Under the pieces are notes generated by a model. It made no database searches and was not told the DNA's origin. It was given only the letters and a program-made list of their open reading frames with translations. This document shows, piece after piece, positions 32,994 through 42,347 of a stretch of 64,000 nt of DNA; positions within the stretch are counted from its first letter, which is position 1; each line of letters opens with the position of its first letter. The translations under genes were made by a program, and so were the position numbers. This stretch comes from Planobispora longispora (GTDB lineage: Bacteria > Actinomycetota > Actinomycetes > Streptosporangiales > Streptosporangiaceae), in NCBI RefSeq assembly GCF_016863135.1, contig NZ_BOOH01000049.1:109458-173457 (forward strand), read 5' to 3'.

Positions 32994-33635
32994 TCAGCGG
33001 AGGTGGGGCGGGGCGTCGATGCCGGGGGGCAGCAGCGGGTCGGGTTCGAGAGCGTCCCAGACCGTCCGCAGCGGGCGGACGCCCGCCCAGAGGCCGAGCG
33101 CGGCGTCGGGGCCGTCGCCGTCCTCGGGCGGGCCGGTGCGGATCTTCACCGACGCCTCACGGGTGCTCAGCGCCAGCAGCGCGGTCGCCGCGAGCTCTTT
33201 GCGGCTGGGCCGCCGGGCGTAGTCCCACTGGCCGGGGGTCACGTGCTCGGTCAGGCGGCGCAGCCCGGCGAGCTTCTCCCCGGGGTCGGTGACGAGCCTC
33301 GGCACGCCGTAGATCATGGCGCAGCGGTAGTTCACCCCGTGCTCGAACACCGACCGGGCCAGCACCAGCCCGTCCACGTGCGTCACCGTGAGGCAGACGG
33401 TGGCCTCCGGCGCCTCCGCCAGGCTCCGGCTGGCCACCGAGCCGTGGAAGTACACCGTCTCGCGGTCCGGGCTCAGGCCGTAGACGGTGGGCACCACCAT
33501 CGGGCAGCCGTCGACGACGACCCCGAGGTGGCAGACGAACCCGGCGGCGAGGACCGCGTGCAGATCATCGCGGTCGAGGCTGCCCTGCTCGCGGAGGCGC
33601 CGGTGCCGGGTGCGGTCGGTCTCGGTGATCTTCAT
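32994..33635 (-). CDS. Pyridoxamine 5'-phosphate oxidase-like FMN-binding protein
   Basis: The 213-residue protein has the split-barrel flavin-binding pattern: LREQGSLDRDDLHAVLAAGF, CHLGVVVDGCPMVVPTVYGL, and YFHGSVASRSL. It matches the group annotated as flavin-nucleotide-binding proteins; F420 rather than FMN is possible in an actinomycete. The role may be reduction of small electrophiles. The ATG at 33635 gives a typical length. Confidence 0.82.
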   Translation of the reverse strand: MKITETDRTRHRRLREQGSLDRDDLHAVLAAGFVCHLGVVVDGCPMVVPTVYGLSPDRETVYFHGSVASRSLAEAPEATVCLTVTHVDGLVLARSVFEHGVNYRCAMIYGVPRLVTDPGEKLAGLRRLTEHVTPGQWDYARRPSRKELAATALLALSTREASVKIRTGPPEDGDGPDAALGLWAGVRPLRTVWDALEPDPLLPPGIDAPPHLR

Positions 33636-33785
33636 GGCGGTACGGTACCGATTCCGGAGAAGATTCGCCATATGTCAACGAAATCAGTTGCCTGATCCAG
33701 TGACCGCAACGGAACACCACCGCTTCCCGCAGCGGCGGCCACATCCCGGAGTCCTGTGGCGCGGGCCGGAGGAGCCGGCGTCCGC

Positions 33786-34637
33786 TCACCAGAAACGCGG
33801 CTGGGCGGGGATGGTCTCCAGGTCGGTGAGCAGCAGTTCGCGGTCCTCGTCCTGCGCGATGTCCTCGGCGGCCGCCAGCGCCTGTTCGGTCCACGCGCGG
33901 GCCTGCTCCCGGTCACCGGCCACCGCGCTGGCGCGGGCCAGGGCCTCGTAGCCGAAGGCCAGATCCCAGTCCCCGATGCCGTGGGCGCGGCAGATCTCCA
34001 GGCCGCGGCGGGCGTGATGCAGTGCCGGCTCGGCGCGCCCCAGGACCGCGTACACCCGTGAGCACTGCCATTCACCCCGGCTGCGGTTGACCGGGGCGCC
34101 GACCTGGCCCCAGTGGTAGCGCGAGGCGTGGGCCATGTGCAGCATCCGATCGTCGTCGTCGGCCGTGCGGCCCTCCTTCTCCAGCAATCGCCACACTTCG
34201 TTGAACAGGTCGACGGCCAGCTGCCGCTGCCCGTCCGCCGAGCCGGCGAAGCCGTGAGGGTCCGTGTTGTCTGCCATGAGCGTCGTGACTCCGTCCTCGA
34301 GAAGATGATCGATGCGGTGCAGGTCCCCGCGCGTCCGGTCCAGGCGTGCCTGCAGGCGGCGGCGGTGCCGGGCCAGCACCCGCCGGATCGCGGCCTCGTC
34401 ATCGGAGGCCGCCAGACACGCCCGCACCTGCTCCAGGGGCACGTCGACCGAGCGCAGCAGCCGGATCAGGCGGGCGTGGGCGACCTGCTGGGGCCCGTAG
34501 TAGCGGTATCCGCTGCCGGGCTCGACCACGGCGGGCACCAGCAGGCCGATGCGGTCGTAGTGACGCAGCGCTTTCGCCGTCAGGCCGACGCGGCGTGCCA
34601 GCCGGCCGACCGTGATCAGTTCGGGTCCCTCCACCAT
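33786..34637 (-). CDS. MerR-family regulator with TPR-like sensory domain
   Basis: The 283-residue protein begins with the MerR helix-turn-helix (ITVGRLARRVGLTAKALRHY, then GLLVPAVVEPGSGYRYYGPQ) and dimerisation helix. From about residue 130 it continues into TPR-like helical repeats (HAARRGLEIC-type pattern and EALARASAVAGDREQARAW). This architecture occurs in actinomycete MerR proteins that read out a small molecule or protein partner. No divergent target is obvious. Confidence 0.83.
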   Translation of the reverse strand: MVEGPELITVGRLARRVGLTAKALRHYDRIGLLVPAVVEPGSGYRYYGPQQVAHARLIRLLRSVDVPLEQVRACLAASDDEAAIRRVLARHRRRLQARLDRTRGDLHRIDHLLEDGVTTLMADNTDPHGFAGSADGQRQLAVDLFNEVWRLLEKEGRTADDDDRMLHMAHASRYHWGQVGAPVNRSRGEWQCSRVYAVLGRAEPALHHARRGLEICRAHGIGDWDLAFGYEALARASAVAGDREQARAWTEQALAAAEDIAQDEDRELLLTDLETIPAQPRFW

Positions 34638-34735
34638 GCGCCGAATCTAGAACCTTGCCGCGCGGGAACCTCAAGCCCGGGACGGCGGACTTTCCCTCAA
34701 ACCCGGGCGACGGGCTTTCCCGGTGCGGCTCCGGG

Positions 34736-36316
34736 TCAGTCGCGGGCCAGCGTCGCCTCTTCGAAGTCGAGCTCCTGGATGACCCGGCGGAGCACCTCGT
34801 CGTCGATGCGGCGCTCGTCGCGCAGCCGTACGAACACCTCGCGCTCGGCCGCCAGCATCTCCCGGCGCAGCCGCCGGTAGACGGTGCCGGGCGTCTCCTC
34901 GCCCTCGTGGCCCGTGCCGCCGCCCAGGCGTTCCCAGGCGCTGAGCGTACGGCGCTCGGCGCGGAGCCTGAGCTGCTCCACCACCTCCCGGTGGACCTCG
35001 GCGACGCCGTCGGCCACCAGCTCCTCCAGGCGGGCCAGGGCGGCCCCGGCGGCGGCCTGCTGGGCGGCGGCCTCGGCCAGGTCGTCGGCGAAGGCCTCCT
35101 GCTCGGTGGAGACCCTCAGCCGCCGGATCAGCCAGGGGAACGACAGGCCCTGGAGCAGCAGGGTGCCGATCACCACCGTGAAGGTGAGGAAGAGCAGCGT
35201 GTCCCGGCCGGGGAAGTCCGGCAGGGCGAAGGCGGCGGCCAGGGAGACGACGCCGCGCATGCCCGCCCAGCCGACGATCGCGACGTTCTGCCAGGGCGGC
35301 GGCTCGGGCTCGTTCCGACGGATCCCGGGCGACATGATCCGGGGCAGGTAGGTGGCGGGCACCACCCAGACGATCCGGGCGACGACGGCGACGGCGAAGA
35401 CCGCCAGGGCCATCGTGAGCGGCTTCCACGGGTCGGACCAGTCGAGCACGCTGACGATCGGCCACATCTGCAGGCCGATCAGCAGGAAGACGATCGACTC
35501 CAGGAAGAGGTCCACGACCCGCCAGATCACGTCGGACATCAGCCGGGTGCCGAAGCCGCCGCGCGGGAGCCGGTGCCCGACGGCGAGGCCGACGATCACC
35601 ACGGAGACCACCCCGGAGGCGTGCACGGCCTCGGCCGCGAGGTAGACCGCGAACGGGGTGAGCAGCAGGACGGTGTTCTCGATCAGGGCGTCCTTGAGCA
35701 TCCGCAGCGTCCGGACCAGCAGCCAGGCCAGCGCGAGGCCGATCACCACGCCGCCCGCGGCCGCGTAGGCGAACCGGCCGACGGCGTCCAGCCAGGTGAC
35801 GGTCTCCCCCAGGACGGCGGCGACGGCCACGCGATAGGCGGTGAGCGCGGTGGCGTCGTTGAACAGGCTCTCGCCCACCAGGATGGTGACCACCTTGCGG
35901 GGCAGCCCCAGCCTGCGGGCCACCGCCACCGCGGCGACCGCGTCGGGCGGGGCCACGATCGCGCCGAGCGCGAAGGCCGCGGCCGGATGCAGGTCCGGCA
36001 GGAGCAGGTGGACGACCCAGCCGATCACCAGCGTGCTGAACAGCACCAGCCCGACCGACAGCAGGAGGACCGGCCTGCGGACGGTCTTGAGCCTCAGGTA
36101 GGAGCTGTCGACCGCGGCGGAGTAGAGCAGCGGCGGGAGGAAGACCAGCAGGACCAGTTCGTGGTCCAGCTCGTACATCGGCACGAACGGCGAGAACACC
36201 AGCCCGGCCACGACCAGCAGCAGCGGCGCGGACCACCCCCGGCGCCTGGCCAGGGCGGCCACCGCGACCGAGATGACGGGGACGACGAGCAGCTGCACCA
36301 CGGTCGCCTGGTTCAT
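34736..36316 (-). CDS. Na+/H+ antiporter of the CPA1 family
   Basis: The 526-residue protein has about twelve membrane segments, then a long cytoplasmic tail. Conserved CPA1 features include AFALGAIVAPPDAVAAVAVA with the ion-binding PPDA, LVGESLFNDATALTAYRVAV with the ND pair, and GMRGVVSLAAAFALP. The tail (about 420-526) is charged and helical. It should exchange Na+ or K+ for H+. It is monocistronic. Confidence 0.9.
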   Translation of the reverse strand: MNQATVVQLLVVPVISVAVAALARRRGWSAPLLLVVAGLVFSPFVPMYELDHELVLLVFLPPLLYSAAVDSSYLRLKTVRRPVLLLSVGLVLFSTLVIGWVVHLLLPDLHPAAAFALGAIVAPPDAVAAVAVARRLGLPRKVVTILVGESLFNDATALTAYRVAVAAVLGETVTWLDAVGRFAYAAAGGVVIGLALAWLLVRTLRMLKDALIENTVLLLTPFAVYLAAEAVHASGVVSVVIVGLAVGHRLPRGGFGTRLMSDVIWRVVDLFLESIVFLLIGLQMWPIVSVLDWSDPWKPLTMALAVFAVAVVARIVWVVPATYLPRIMSPGIRRNEPEPPPWQNVAIVGWAGMRGVVSLAAAFALPDFPGRDTLLFLTFTVVIGTLLLQGLSFPWLIRRLRVSTEQEAFADDLAEAAAQQAAAGAALARLEELVADGVAEVHREVVEQLRLRAERRTLSAWERLGGGTGHEGEETPGTVYRRLRREMLAAEREVFVRLRDERRIDDEVLRRVIQELDFEEATLARD

Positions 36317-36388
36317 CCCACCCCCTGCCGGTCAGGCGGGACCAGCTTAAGGGATCACGGAGTCCGCCTCAGCGACCGGACCGGGTGC

Positions 36389-37855
36389 TCACCAGCCGCG
36401 GCGGTCGTCCCGGTCGTCGTACCCCGGCTCGGGACGGAGCCGCTCCCCGGTGGAGTGCGGCTGCTCCTGCACGTAGGGACGGGAGAGATGCTGCTCGGCC
36501 TGGTGCCCGCGGAAGTTCAGCGGGTCGGAGTGGTCCACGGCCTGCGGCTCGTAGCCGGACGGCGGGCCGTACAGGTCGCGCAGGTCGGCCGGGTGGCCTC
36601 CCTGGGGGAGCGGCTGCCCGGAGGCGTGCCGGGACTCGCCGAACGCGAAGGGCTGCGACGGGGCGGACGCGGGGTAGCCGTAGGGGTCGGACGCGGGGGC
36701 CTCGTGGCCGGCCTGCCTGCCCTGGGAGCTCTGGGCCGCGAAGCCGAACGGGTCGGTGGAGTGGCCCTGGGCCGGGTAGGCCTCGTGGGAGGCCGGGCCC
36801 GGGAACTGCTCGACGTGCGGCGTGAAGGGGTCGACCGGGCGGTCGGCCGGCCGCTGCCGGGCGGGCGGCGGGGCGAAGGGGTCCACCGGCTGCTGGGCGG
36901 CGTAGCGGTCCGCGGGCTGCCCGGCGAAGGAACCGGCGGGCGGCGGGGCGAAGGGGTCCACCGGCTGCTGGGCCGTGAAGGGGTCCGCGGCCTGCGTGGC
37001 GAAGGGGTCCACCGGCTGCTGCGGGGGGAAGGAGTCCGCTGGCTGGGCGGTGAAGGGGTCGGCGGGCTGCCCGGCGAAGGGGTCCGCGGGACGCTGCGGG
37101 GCGCCGTACGCATCGGCCGGCCCGTAGCCGTCGAGCTGCGGCGTCCCGTAGGCGTCGGCCTGCGGCGCGCCGTAGGAGGCGGGCTGGGGGACGCCGTAGC
37201 CGCCCGGCGGCGGGTAGGACTGGTCGCCGAGGGCGCCGGCCGTGGAGTACGGCTGATCGCCCGGGCCCGCCGGATCGGTGAGGTGGGGCTGGCCGTAGGG
37301 CAGGGAGTCGCCGACGATCAGGTTCTCGCGCGGCACCGCGTCGGCCGCGCCGTACCCGGGCGCGCGGTCGTGGAAGCGGTCCGGCGGGGGCGTGCTGCCC
37401 CGGGCCACCAGCACGTCGTTGGGGCCGAGGACGGGAGGCTGGCGCGGATCCTCCGGCGGCGCGGCGACCGGTCCGGCCGCCGGGTCGGCGTACTGCTGCG
37501 GGTGGGCCTGGGGCGGGGCCTGCGGCGACTGGGGGTGGGCGTAGTCCTCGGGACGGGGCCGGGCATACTGTCCGGTGCCGGGGAACTCGCCGTGCCCGTG
37601 CGCCTGGGCGTGCTCGTCCACCTCGTCGGGGTAGCGGCCGCCGGCGTCGACGAAGCCCTGGTCCAGGGTGTCGACCAGGCGGGCCACGTCGTCCATGGGC
37701 ATGCGGAAACTGGCGGTGCACATCTCTCCGCGCCACAGGCTCAGCACGAGCGTTCCCTCGTGCCAGGTGACGCGGAGCACCCGCTCCTGGCCGCGTTCGT
37801 CGAAGAACACTTCACCGAACGAGGGCAACGGGACAACTTCCGACATGGAGGACAT
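36389..37855 (-). CDS. Pro/Gln-rich repetitive protein with small N-terminal domain
   Basis: The first 75 residues form a compact domain (VVPLPSFGEVFFDERGQE, VTWHEGTLVLSLWRGEMCTA, MPMDDVARLVDTLDQGF). The remaining 410 residues are disordered and low-complexity, rich in Pro, Gln, Ala, Asp and Tyr. Between about 250 and 350 there is a loosely repeated QPVDPFA/QPADPF motif. No signal peptide or membrane segment is present. I do not recognise the function; the composition suggests a scaffolding or multivalent interaction protein. The start could also be the ATG at 37846. Confidence 0.7.
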   Translation of the reverse strand: MSSMSEVVPLPSFGEVFFDERGQERVLRVTWHEGTLVLSLWRGEMCTASFRMPMDDVARLVDTLDQGFVDAGGRYPDEVDEHAQAHGHGEFPGTGQYARPRPEDYAHPQSPQAPPQAHPQQYADPAAGPVAAPPEDPRQPPVLGPNDVLVARGSTPPPDRFHDRAPGYGAADAVPRENLIVGDSLPYGQPHLTDPAGPGDQPYSTAGALGDQSYPPPGGYGVPQPASYGAPQADAYGTPQLDGYGPADAYGAPQRPADPFAGQPADPFTAQPADSFPPQQPVDPFATQAADPFTAQQPVDPFAPPPAGSFAGQPADRYAAQQPVDPFAPPPARQRPADRPVDPFTPHVEQFPGPASHEAYPAQGHSTDPFGFAAQSSQGRQAGHEAPASDPYGYPASAPSQPFAFGESRHASGQPLPQGGHPADLRDLYGPPSGYEPQAVDHSDPLNFRGHQAEQHLSRPYVQEQPHSTGERLRPEPGYDDRDDRRGW

Positions 37856-38102
37856 GTTCCTTTAACCAGCCTTTATTCGTCCACTCGACCTCAGGAAACC
37901 CTACCGAACCAGTCTTACCGTCCCCATCTTCAGCCCCAATGCCACCGGAGGGAAGGCCCATCTCCACTTCTCGCACCGGTCCGAGCCGGGGTGGTTCCGC
38001 CAGTCTGCCACGGAATGCGGACTGCGGGTCCCCGAATGCCGGGACGCGTTCGCTCGGTGACCGGACGGAGCCAGCCCCGGTTGTCGGGACGAGCGGGTAC
38101 GG

Positions 38103-40241
38103 TTGACTGCCGTGCCGACCGACGCCCTCACCCCCGCCGAAGCCCCCGCCGAGACCCCCGCCGGGACCTCCGCCGACGTCTCCGCGGGAACCCCCGCCGA
38201 GCCCTCCGCGGACGCCTCCGCCGGGGCCTCCCGGAGAGCCTCGGCCGCGGATCTGCCCCCGGTCGACGAGCTGCTGCGGGTGGCCGTCGAGGCCGTCGGC
38301 GGCGTCGAACGGCCGGGCCAGATCGCGATGACCGCGGCCGTGCAGCGGGCGATCGACTCCGGCGACCACCTGGCCGTCCAGGCGGGCACCGGCACCGGCA
38401 AGTCCCTGGCCTACCTGGTCCCCTCGATCCGGCACGCGATGACCTCCGAGGGCGCCGTCGTCGTCTCCACCGCCACGATCGCGCTCCAGCGCCAGCTGGT
38501 CGACCGCGACCTGCCCCGCCTGGCCAAGGCGCTGGCCCAGGTCCTCCCGCACGAGCCGACGTTCGCGATCCTCAAGGGCCGCCGCAACTACCTGTGCCGC
38601 TACAAGGCCGCCGCGGGCTGGCCCGACGACGAGCAGGACCAGCTGTTCGACCCGCGCGAGGTGAGCGCCACCGGGCGGATGGTCCAGCGCATCCAGGAGT
38701 GGGCGGAGGAGACCGAGACCGGTGACCGCGACGAGCTGGTCCCGGGCGTCAACGAGCAGGCCTGGCGGCAGTTCTCGGTGAGCTCCAGAGAGTGCCTGGG
38801 CGCGCAGCGCTGCCCGAGCGGGATGGAGTGCTTCGCCGAGCTGGCCCGCGCCCGCGCGGGCGAGTCGGACGTCGTGGTGACCAACCACGCGCTGCTGGCG
38901 ATCGACGCGATGGAGGACCTCCCGCTCCTGCCGGAGCACGAGGTCGTCATCGTCGACGAGGCCCACGAGCTGGTCGACCGGGTCACCTCCGTGGTGAGCG
39001 GCGAGCTGTCGGACGGCATGGTCAGCGTGGCCGTCAGCCGGGTCGGGCGGCTGATCGAGCAGGGCGTCTCCGACCGGCTCCTGCAGGCCGGCGAAGACCT
39101 GAAGGCGCTGCTGGCCGCCGCTCCCCCCGGACGGCTGGACGAGCTGCCCCAGGTTCTCGGCCTGACCCTCGCCCTGGTCCGTGACGCGGCGTGGGCCTGC
39201 ATCACGGCGCTGGGCCCCCGCAACTCCGGCGACAAGGACGACCCGGAGGGCGCGGGGCTGCGCAAGGCCGCCTTCACCGCGCTGGACGAGGTCCACGACA
39301 CCGCCCAGCGGATGCTGGACGCCTTCGGCCACGCCGAGGAGATCGACCGGGCCGAGGTGGTCTGGCTGGACGGCGCCACCGAGCGTCGCCCGCCCATCCT
39401 GCGGGTCGCGCCGCTGACGGTCGCCGGGATGCTCCGCGACAAGCTGTTCGGCGACCGCACCGTCGTGCTGACCTCCGCCACGCTCGCGCTGGGCGGCACG
39501 TTCGACGGCCTGGCCCGCCAGTGGGGCCTCGGCTCGGGCCCGAGCTCCCGTGACGGGGACGGCGACGGGGGCAGGGACTGGTCCGGCATGGACGTCGGCT
39601 CCCCCTTCGACCACGCGCGCAGCGGCATCCTCTACGTCGCCAAGCACCTGCCCCAGCCGGGCCGCGACGGCCTGCCCGAGGAGTACCTGGAGGAGATCAC
39701 CGAGCTGATCGAGGCCGCCGGAGGCCGCACCCTCGGCCTCTTCTCCTCGATGCGCGCGGCCAAGGCCGCCACCGAGGCCCTGCGCGACCGGCTGAGCGTG
39801 CCGCTGCTGTGCCAGGGCGACGACTCCACGATGCTGCTGGTCAAGCAGTTCGCCGAGGACGAGCCGACCTGCCTGTTCGGCACCCTGTCGCTCTGGCAGG
39901 GGGTGGACGTGCCCGGCCCCTCGCTCCGGCTGGTCATCATCGACCGCGTCCCGTTCCCCCGCCCCGACGACCCGCTGAGCTCGGCCCGGCAGCGTCACGT
40001 CGCCGCCAAGGGCGGCAACGGCTTCATGGCGGTCGCCGCCACCCACGCCGCCCTGCTGCTCGCCCAGGGGGCCGGGCGCCTGCTCCGCAGCCAGCACGAC
40101 AAGGGCGTGGTCGCGGTCCTCGACCCCCGTCTCGCCACCGCCCGCTACGCCGGGTTCCTGCGGGCCTCCCTGCCGCCCTTCTGGCCCACGAACGATCCGG
40201 CCAAGGTCCGGGAGGCGCTCAGGCGCCTGTCGGCGTCGTGA
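38103..40241 (+). CDS. dinG: ATP-dependent DNA helicase, DinG family
   Basis: The protein (about 712 residues) has Walker A AGTGTGKS near 95-105, DEAH near 285, a four-Cys iron-sulfur region (RNYLC and RECLGAQRCPSGMEC), and C-terminal helicase motifs (FGTLSLWQGVDVPG, LLAQGAGRLLRS). These define a 5'-3' XPD-like Fe-S helicase acting on R-loops and replication-blocking structures. The first 45 residues are Ala/Pro/Thr/Ser-rich and repetitive. The start is uncertain: TTG at 38103 or GTG at 38112, neither with a good ribosome-binding site. Confidence 0.9.
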   Translation: MTAVPTDALTPAEAPAETPAGTSADVSAGTPAEPSADASAGASRRASAADLPPVDELLRVAVEAVGGVERPGQIAMTAAVQRAIDSGDHLAVQAGTGTGKSLAYLVPSIRHAMTSEGAVVVSTATIALQRQLVDRDLPRLAKALAQVLPHEPTFAILKGRRNYLCRYKAAAGWPDDEQDQLFDPREVSATGRMVQRIQEWAEETETGDRDELVPGVNEQAWRQFSVSSRECLGAQRCPSGMECFAELARARAGESDVVVTNHALLAIDAMEDLPLLPEHEVVIVDEAHELVDRVTSVVSGELSDGMVSVAVSRVGRLIEQGVSDRLLQAGEDLKALLAAAPPGRLDELPQVLGLTLALVRDAAWACITALGPRNSGDKDDPEGAGLRKAAFTALDEVHDTAQRMLDAFGHAEEIDRAEVVWLDGATERRPPILRVAPLTVAGMLRDKLFGDRTVVLTSATLALGGTFDGLARQWGLGSGPSSRDGDGDGGRDWSGMDVGSPFDHARSGILYVAKHLPQPGRDGLPEEYLEEITELIEAAGGRTLGLFSSMRAAKAATEALRDRLSVPLLCQGDDSTMLLVKQFAEDEPTCLFGTLSLWQGVDVPGPSLRLVIIDRVPFPRPDDPLSSARQRHVAAKGGNGFMAVAATHAALLLAQGAGRLLRSQHDKGVVAVLDPRLATARYAGFLRASLPPFWPTNDPAKVREALRRLSAS

Positions 40242-40401
40242 GGGCCGCCGTCACGAGATCTCCCTGAACGAACCCGGCGCGGTTTACGTCTGACCCTACG
40301 GACGAGAAGCCGGCCGTCCCGCCTCCCGGCTCCTCGGCCGTCATCGCATCCGGTCCGGAGACGCCGACGCCGTCGGCAGGACGTCAGAGGGGGATTCGGT
40401 C

Positions 40402-41391
40402 ATGGACCTGGCCGGCACCGACATCTGGGGACGCGCGATCGCCCTGCTCGAAGAGCCGATCTTCGCTGTCCTGCTCGCCGTGTTCCTGGCCTTCCTCGGC
40501 AGCCAGGCGGGGTGGCGGCTGGTCAAGCTGCTGCTGTTCTGCGGGGCCGTGGGAGCCCTCGTCTGGGCGATGGTCAGCTATCCCTCGGTCGGGGAGGCCG
40601 CCGGGGCGATCGCCGGCGCCGTCGCGACGATCGTGTTGTGGCTCATCGCCGCCGTCACGGTCATCGTCCTGGCGGTGCTCGCCGGCGTGCTCGTCATGTA
40701 CGTCAGGGCGGAGCCCGCCGCCGGGGCCGACCTCCGCCCGTCCTTCCCGCGCGGGGCCGGGCGGCGCCGGTGGCCGTCCCACCCGGACGTCCGGGGTCTC
40801 CGGGAGGACCTGAACGGCTGGGAGGACCCGGAGGTCCGAGGCATCCAGGACGGCCTGGACGATTGGGAGGACCCAGACGCCCGAGGCATCCGCGACGGCC
40901 TGGACGATGAGGACCGGGATGATCCGGCCGGCTCACCGGACCCGCTCCTGGAGCGGGACCTCCGGTTCGGCGAGCTGATGGAGCGGCTCACCGAGGTCCT
41001 GCCCGACGTCGACGACGTCGACGACGACAACCTCGTGCGGATGATCGCGGGCATCGCCAGGATCTACTTCTCAGGTCTCTCCTCGCGCATGCTGCCGATC
41101 AAGGCCCTGCACGCCGCGTGCGACGCCGAGATCGAGAACCTCGCCACCGTCCTGGAGTCGGCCGACGACGGCATCGACCTCGGCATCGAGCCGCAGCGGC
41201 TGCGGAGGATCGCCCGCACCCGGGTCTTCCTGCCCGGCAAGGCCGAGTGGACCGCGCTGACGGAGGAGGAGGGCGTCCCCTATCCCGTCCTGCGCCTGTT
41301 CCTCCTCAACCGCAGGTGGCGGGAGGTCGGGACGGTCTTCTACAAGTGCCACTTCTGCCGTTCGCTCCTGGCCGACCGGCTCGATCACTGA
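40402..41391 (+). CDS. Membrane protein with internal 15-17-residue repeats, function unknown
   Basis: The 329-residue protein has three hydrophobic segments (about 18-33, 41-58, 65-102). A charged linker follows with three tandem repeats (about 128-175) of the form (V/A)RG(L/I)xxxLxxWEDP. The C-terminal domain (about 190-329) contains a very acidic patch (DVDDVDDDN) and ends with an isolated CHFC, possibly half a zinc site. I recognise no family. The repeats could bind a partner. Confidence 0.65.
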   Translation: MDLAGTDIWGRAIALLEEPIFAVLLAVFLAFLGSQAGWRLVKLLLFCGAVGALVWAMVSYPSVGEAAGAIAGAVATIVLWLIAAVTVIVLAVLAGVLVMYVRAEPAAGADLRPSFPRGAGRRRWPSHPDVRGLREDLNGWEDPEVRGIQDGLDDWEDPDARGIRDGLDDEDRDDPAGSPDPLLERDLRFGELMERLTEVLPDVDDVDDDNLVRMIAGIARIYFSGLSSRMLPIKALHAACDAEIENLATVLESADDGIDLGIEPQRLRRIARTRVFLPGKAEWTALTEEEGVPYPVLRLFLLNRRWREVGTVFYKCHFCRSLLADRLDH

Positions 41392-41423
41392 GCGTCCGGC
41401 CGTCCCGTACGGCAGCGCGGACG
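41392..41423. terminator. Bidirectional hairpin between convergent genes
   Basis: CGTCC pairs with GGACG and GCCGT with ACGGC around a small loop, with an internal bulge. It occupies the 33-bp space between stops at 41391 and 41425. Confidence 0.6.
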
Positions 41424-41424
41424 A

Positions 41425-42216
41425 TCACTCGGCGAACGGCTTGAGGTCCGGGCGCTTGGGGTCGAGGTCGTCGCCGGAGGAGCGTCCGCGCAGGCGGCGC
41501 ACGACCCACGGCCCCAGGTGCGTGCGCACCCACTGCACGTCCTCGCGGCGCTTGGCCCGGGGGTCCACGTTCTCGCGGGGCGGCCAGGTCACCCGCCAGT
41601 CGTCCTCGCCGGGAACGCCGAGGACCTCGCACACCCTGGCGGCCACGATCCGGTGGCCCTCCTCGTTCATGTGCAGGCGGTCGTCGCTCCAGGCCCGCCA
41701 GTCCCGCAGGCCCTGCATCGACCACTGGTCGACCAGGCGGCAGCCGTACAGGTCGGCGATGGACCGCACGTGCAGGTAGAAGGTCGCGAAGGTGCCGCGG
41801 GCCCGGCGCATGATCGGAGTGTCACGCGGGTCCACCCCGGTGAACAGCAGCACCTCGGCCCCGGTGGCCCGCAGATCCCGTACGGCCCCCGCCAGCTTCT
41901 TGGCCATCCGGTCCGGGTCGCTGCCCGGCCGGAGCAGGTCGTTTCCCCCGGCGCAGAAGCTGACCAGATCAGGGCGCATCTCCACGGCGACCGGGACCTG
42001 GTCGGCGACGATCTGGTCGATGAGCTTGCCGCGCACGGCGAGGTTGGCGTAGCGGAACTCCGGCTCGAGCGCGGCCAGGCGCTCGGCCACCCGGTCGGCC
42101 CAGCCGCGGAAGCGGCCGGCCCCGGCCGGGCCGACGGCGTCGCCGTCCACGGCGGGGTCGTTGAGCCCCTCGGTGAAGCTGTCACCGAGAGCGACGAAGG
42201 AGCGATAGCGCGTCAC
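41425..42216 (-). CDS. SGNH/GDSL hydrolase
   Basis: The 263-residue protein shows the GDSL block (FVALGDSFTEGLND, Ser near residue 12), the Gly of block II (RYANLAVRGKLIDQI), SFCAGGNDLLRPG for block III and DRLHMNEEGHRIVA with the catalytic Asp/His. It should be an esterase, lipase or deacetylase. No signal peptide is visible, so it acts in the cytoplasm. It starts with GTG. The upstream 131 bp are strikingly AT-rich around 42262-42305 and probably hold its promoter. Confidence 0.87.
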   Translation of the reverse strand: MTRYRSFVALGDSFTEGLNDPAVDGDAVGPAGAGRFRGWADRVAERLAALEPEFRYANLAVRGKLIDQIVADQVPVAVEMRPDLVSFCAGGNDLLRPGSDPDRMAKKLAGAVRDLRATGAEVLLFTGVDPRDTPIMRRARGTFATFYLHVRSIADLYGCRLVDQWSMQGLRDWRAWSDDRLHMNEEGHRIVAARVCEVLGVPGEDDWRVTWPPRENVDPRAKRREDVQWVRTHLGPWVVRRLRGRSSGDDLDPKRPDLKPFAE

Positions 42217-42347
42217 GGATCCCCCGGTCCTGCGATCGCGGCGCTCAGCCGCAACCGGTCATTCGTCTACAAAAAGTACAAATTTCAATTTATGGGGAGA
42301 ACTTACACCTCGTAGGCCCGGGCGCCTCAGCCGCCCCGCCCGGCCGC

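Noticed and set aside
29596..33222. Very long plus-strand open frame of about 1200 codons
   Set aside because: It lies antisense to the MFS and diguanylate cyclase genes; its composition is Arg/Gly/Gln/His-rich and shows no domain. Open antisense frames are common in very GC-rich DNA.
36850..37100. Repetitive DNA that could suggest a CRISPR array
   Set aside because: The repeats are imperfect, have no unique spacers and translate to an in-frame QPxDPF protein repeat.
34655..38725. Very long plus-strand open frame of about 1350 codons
   Set aside because: It is antisense to the Na+/H+ antiporter and the Pro/Gln-rich gene and runs into dinG out of frame; no recognisable domain, biased composition.
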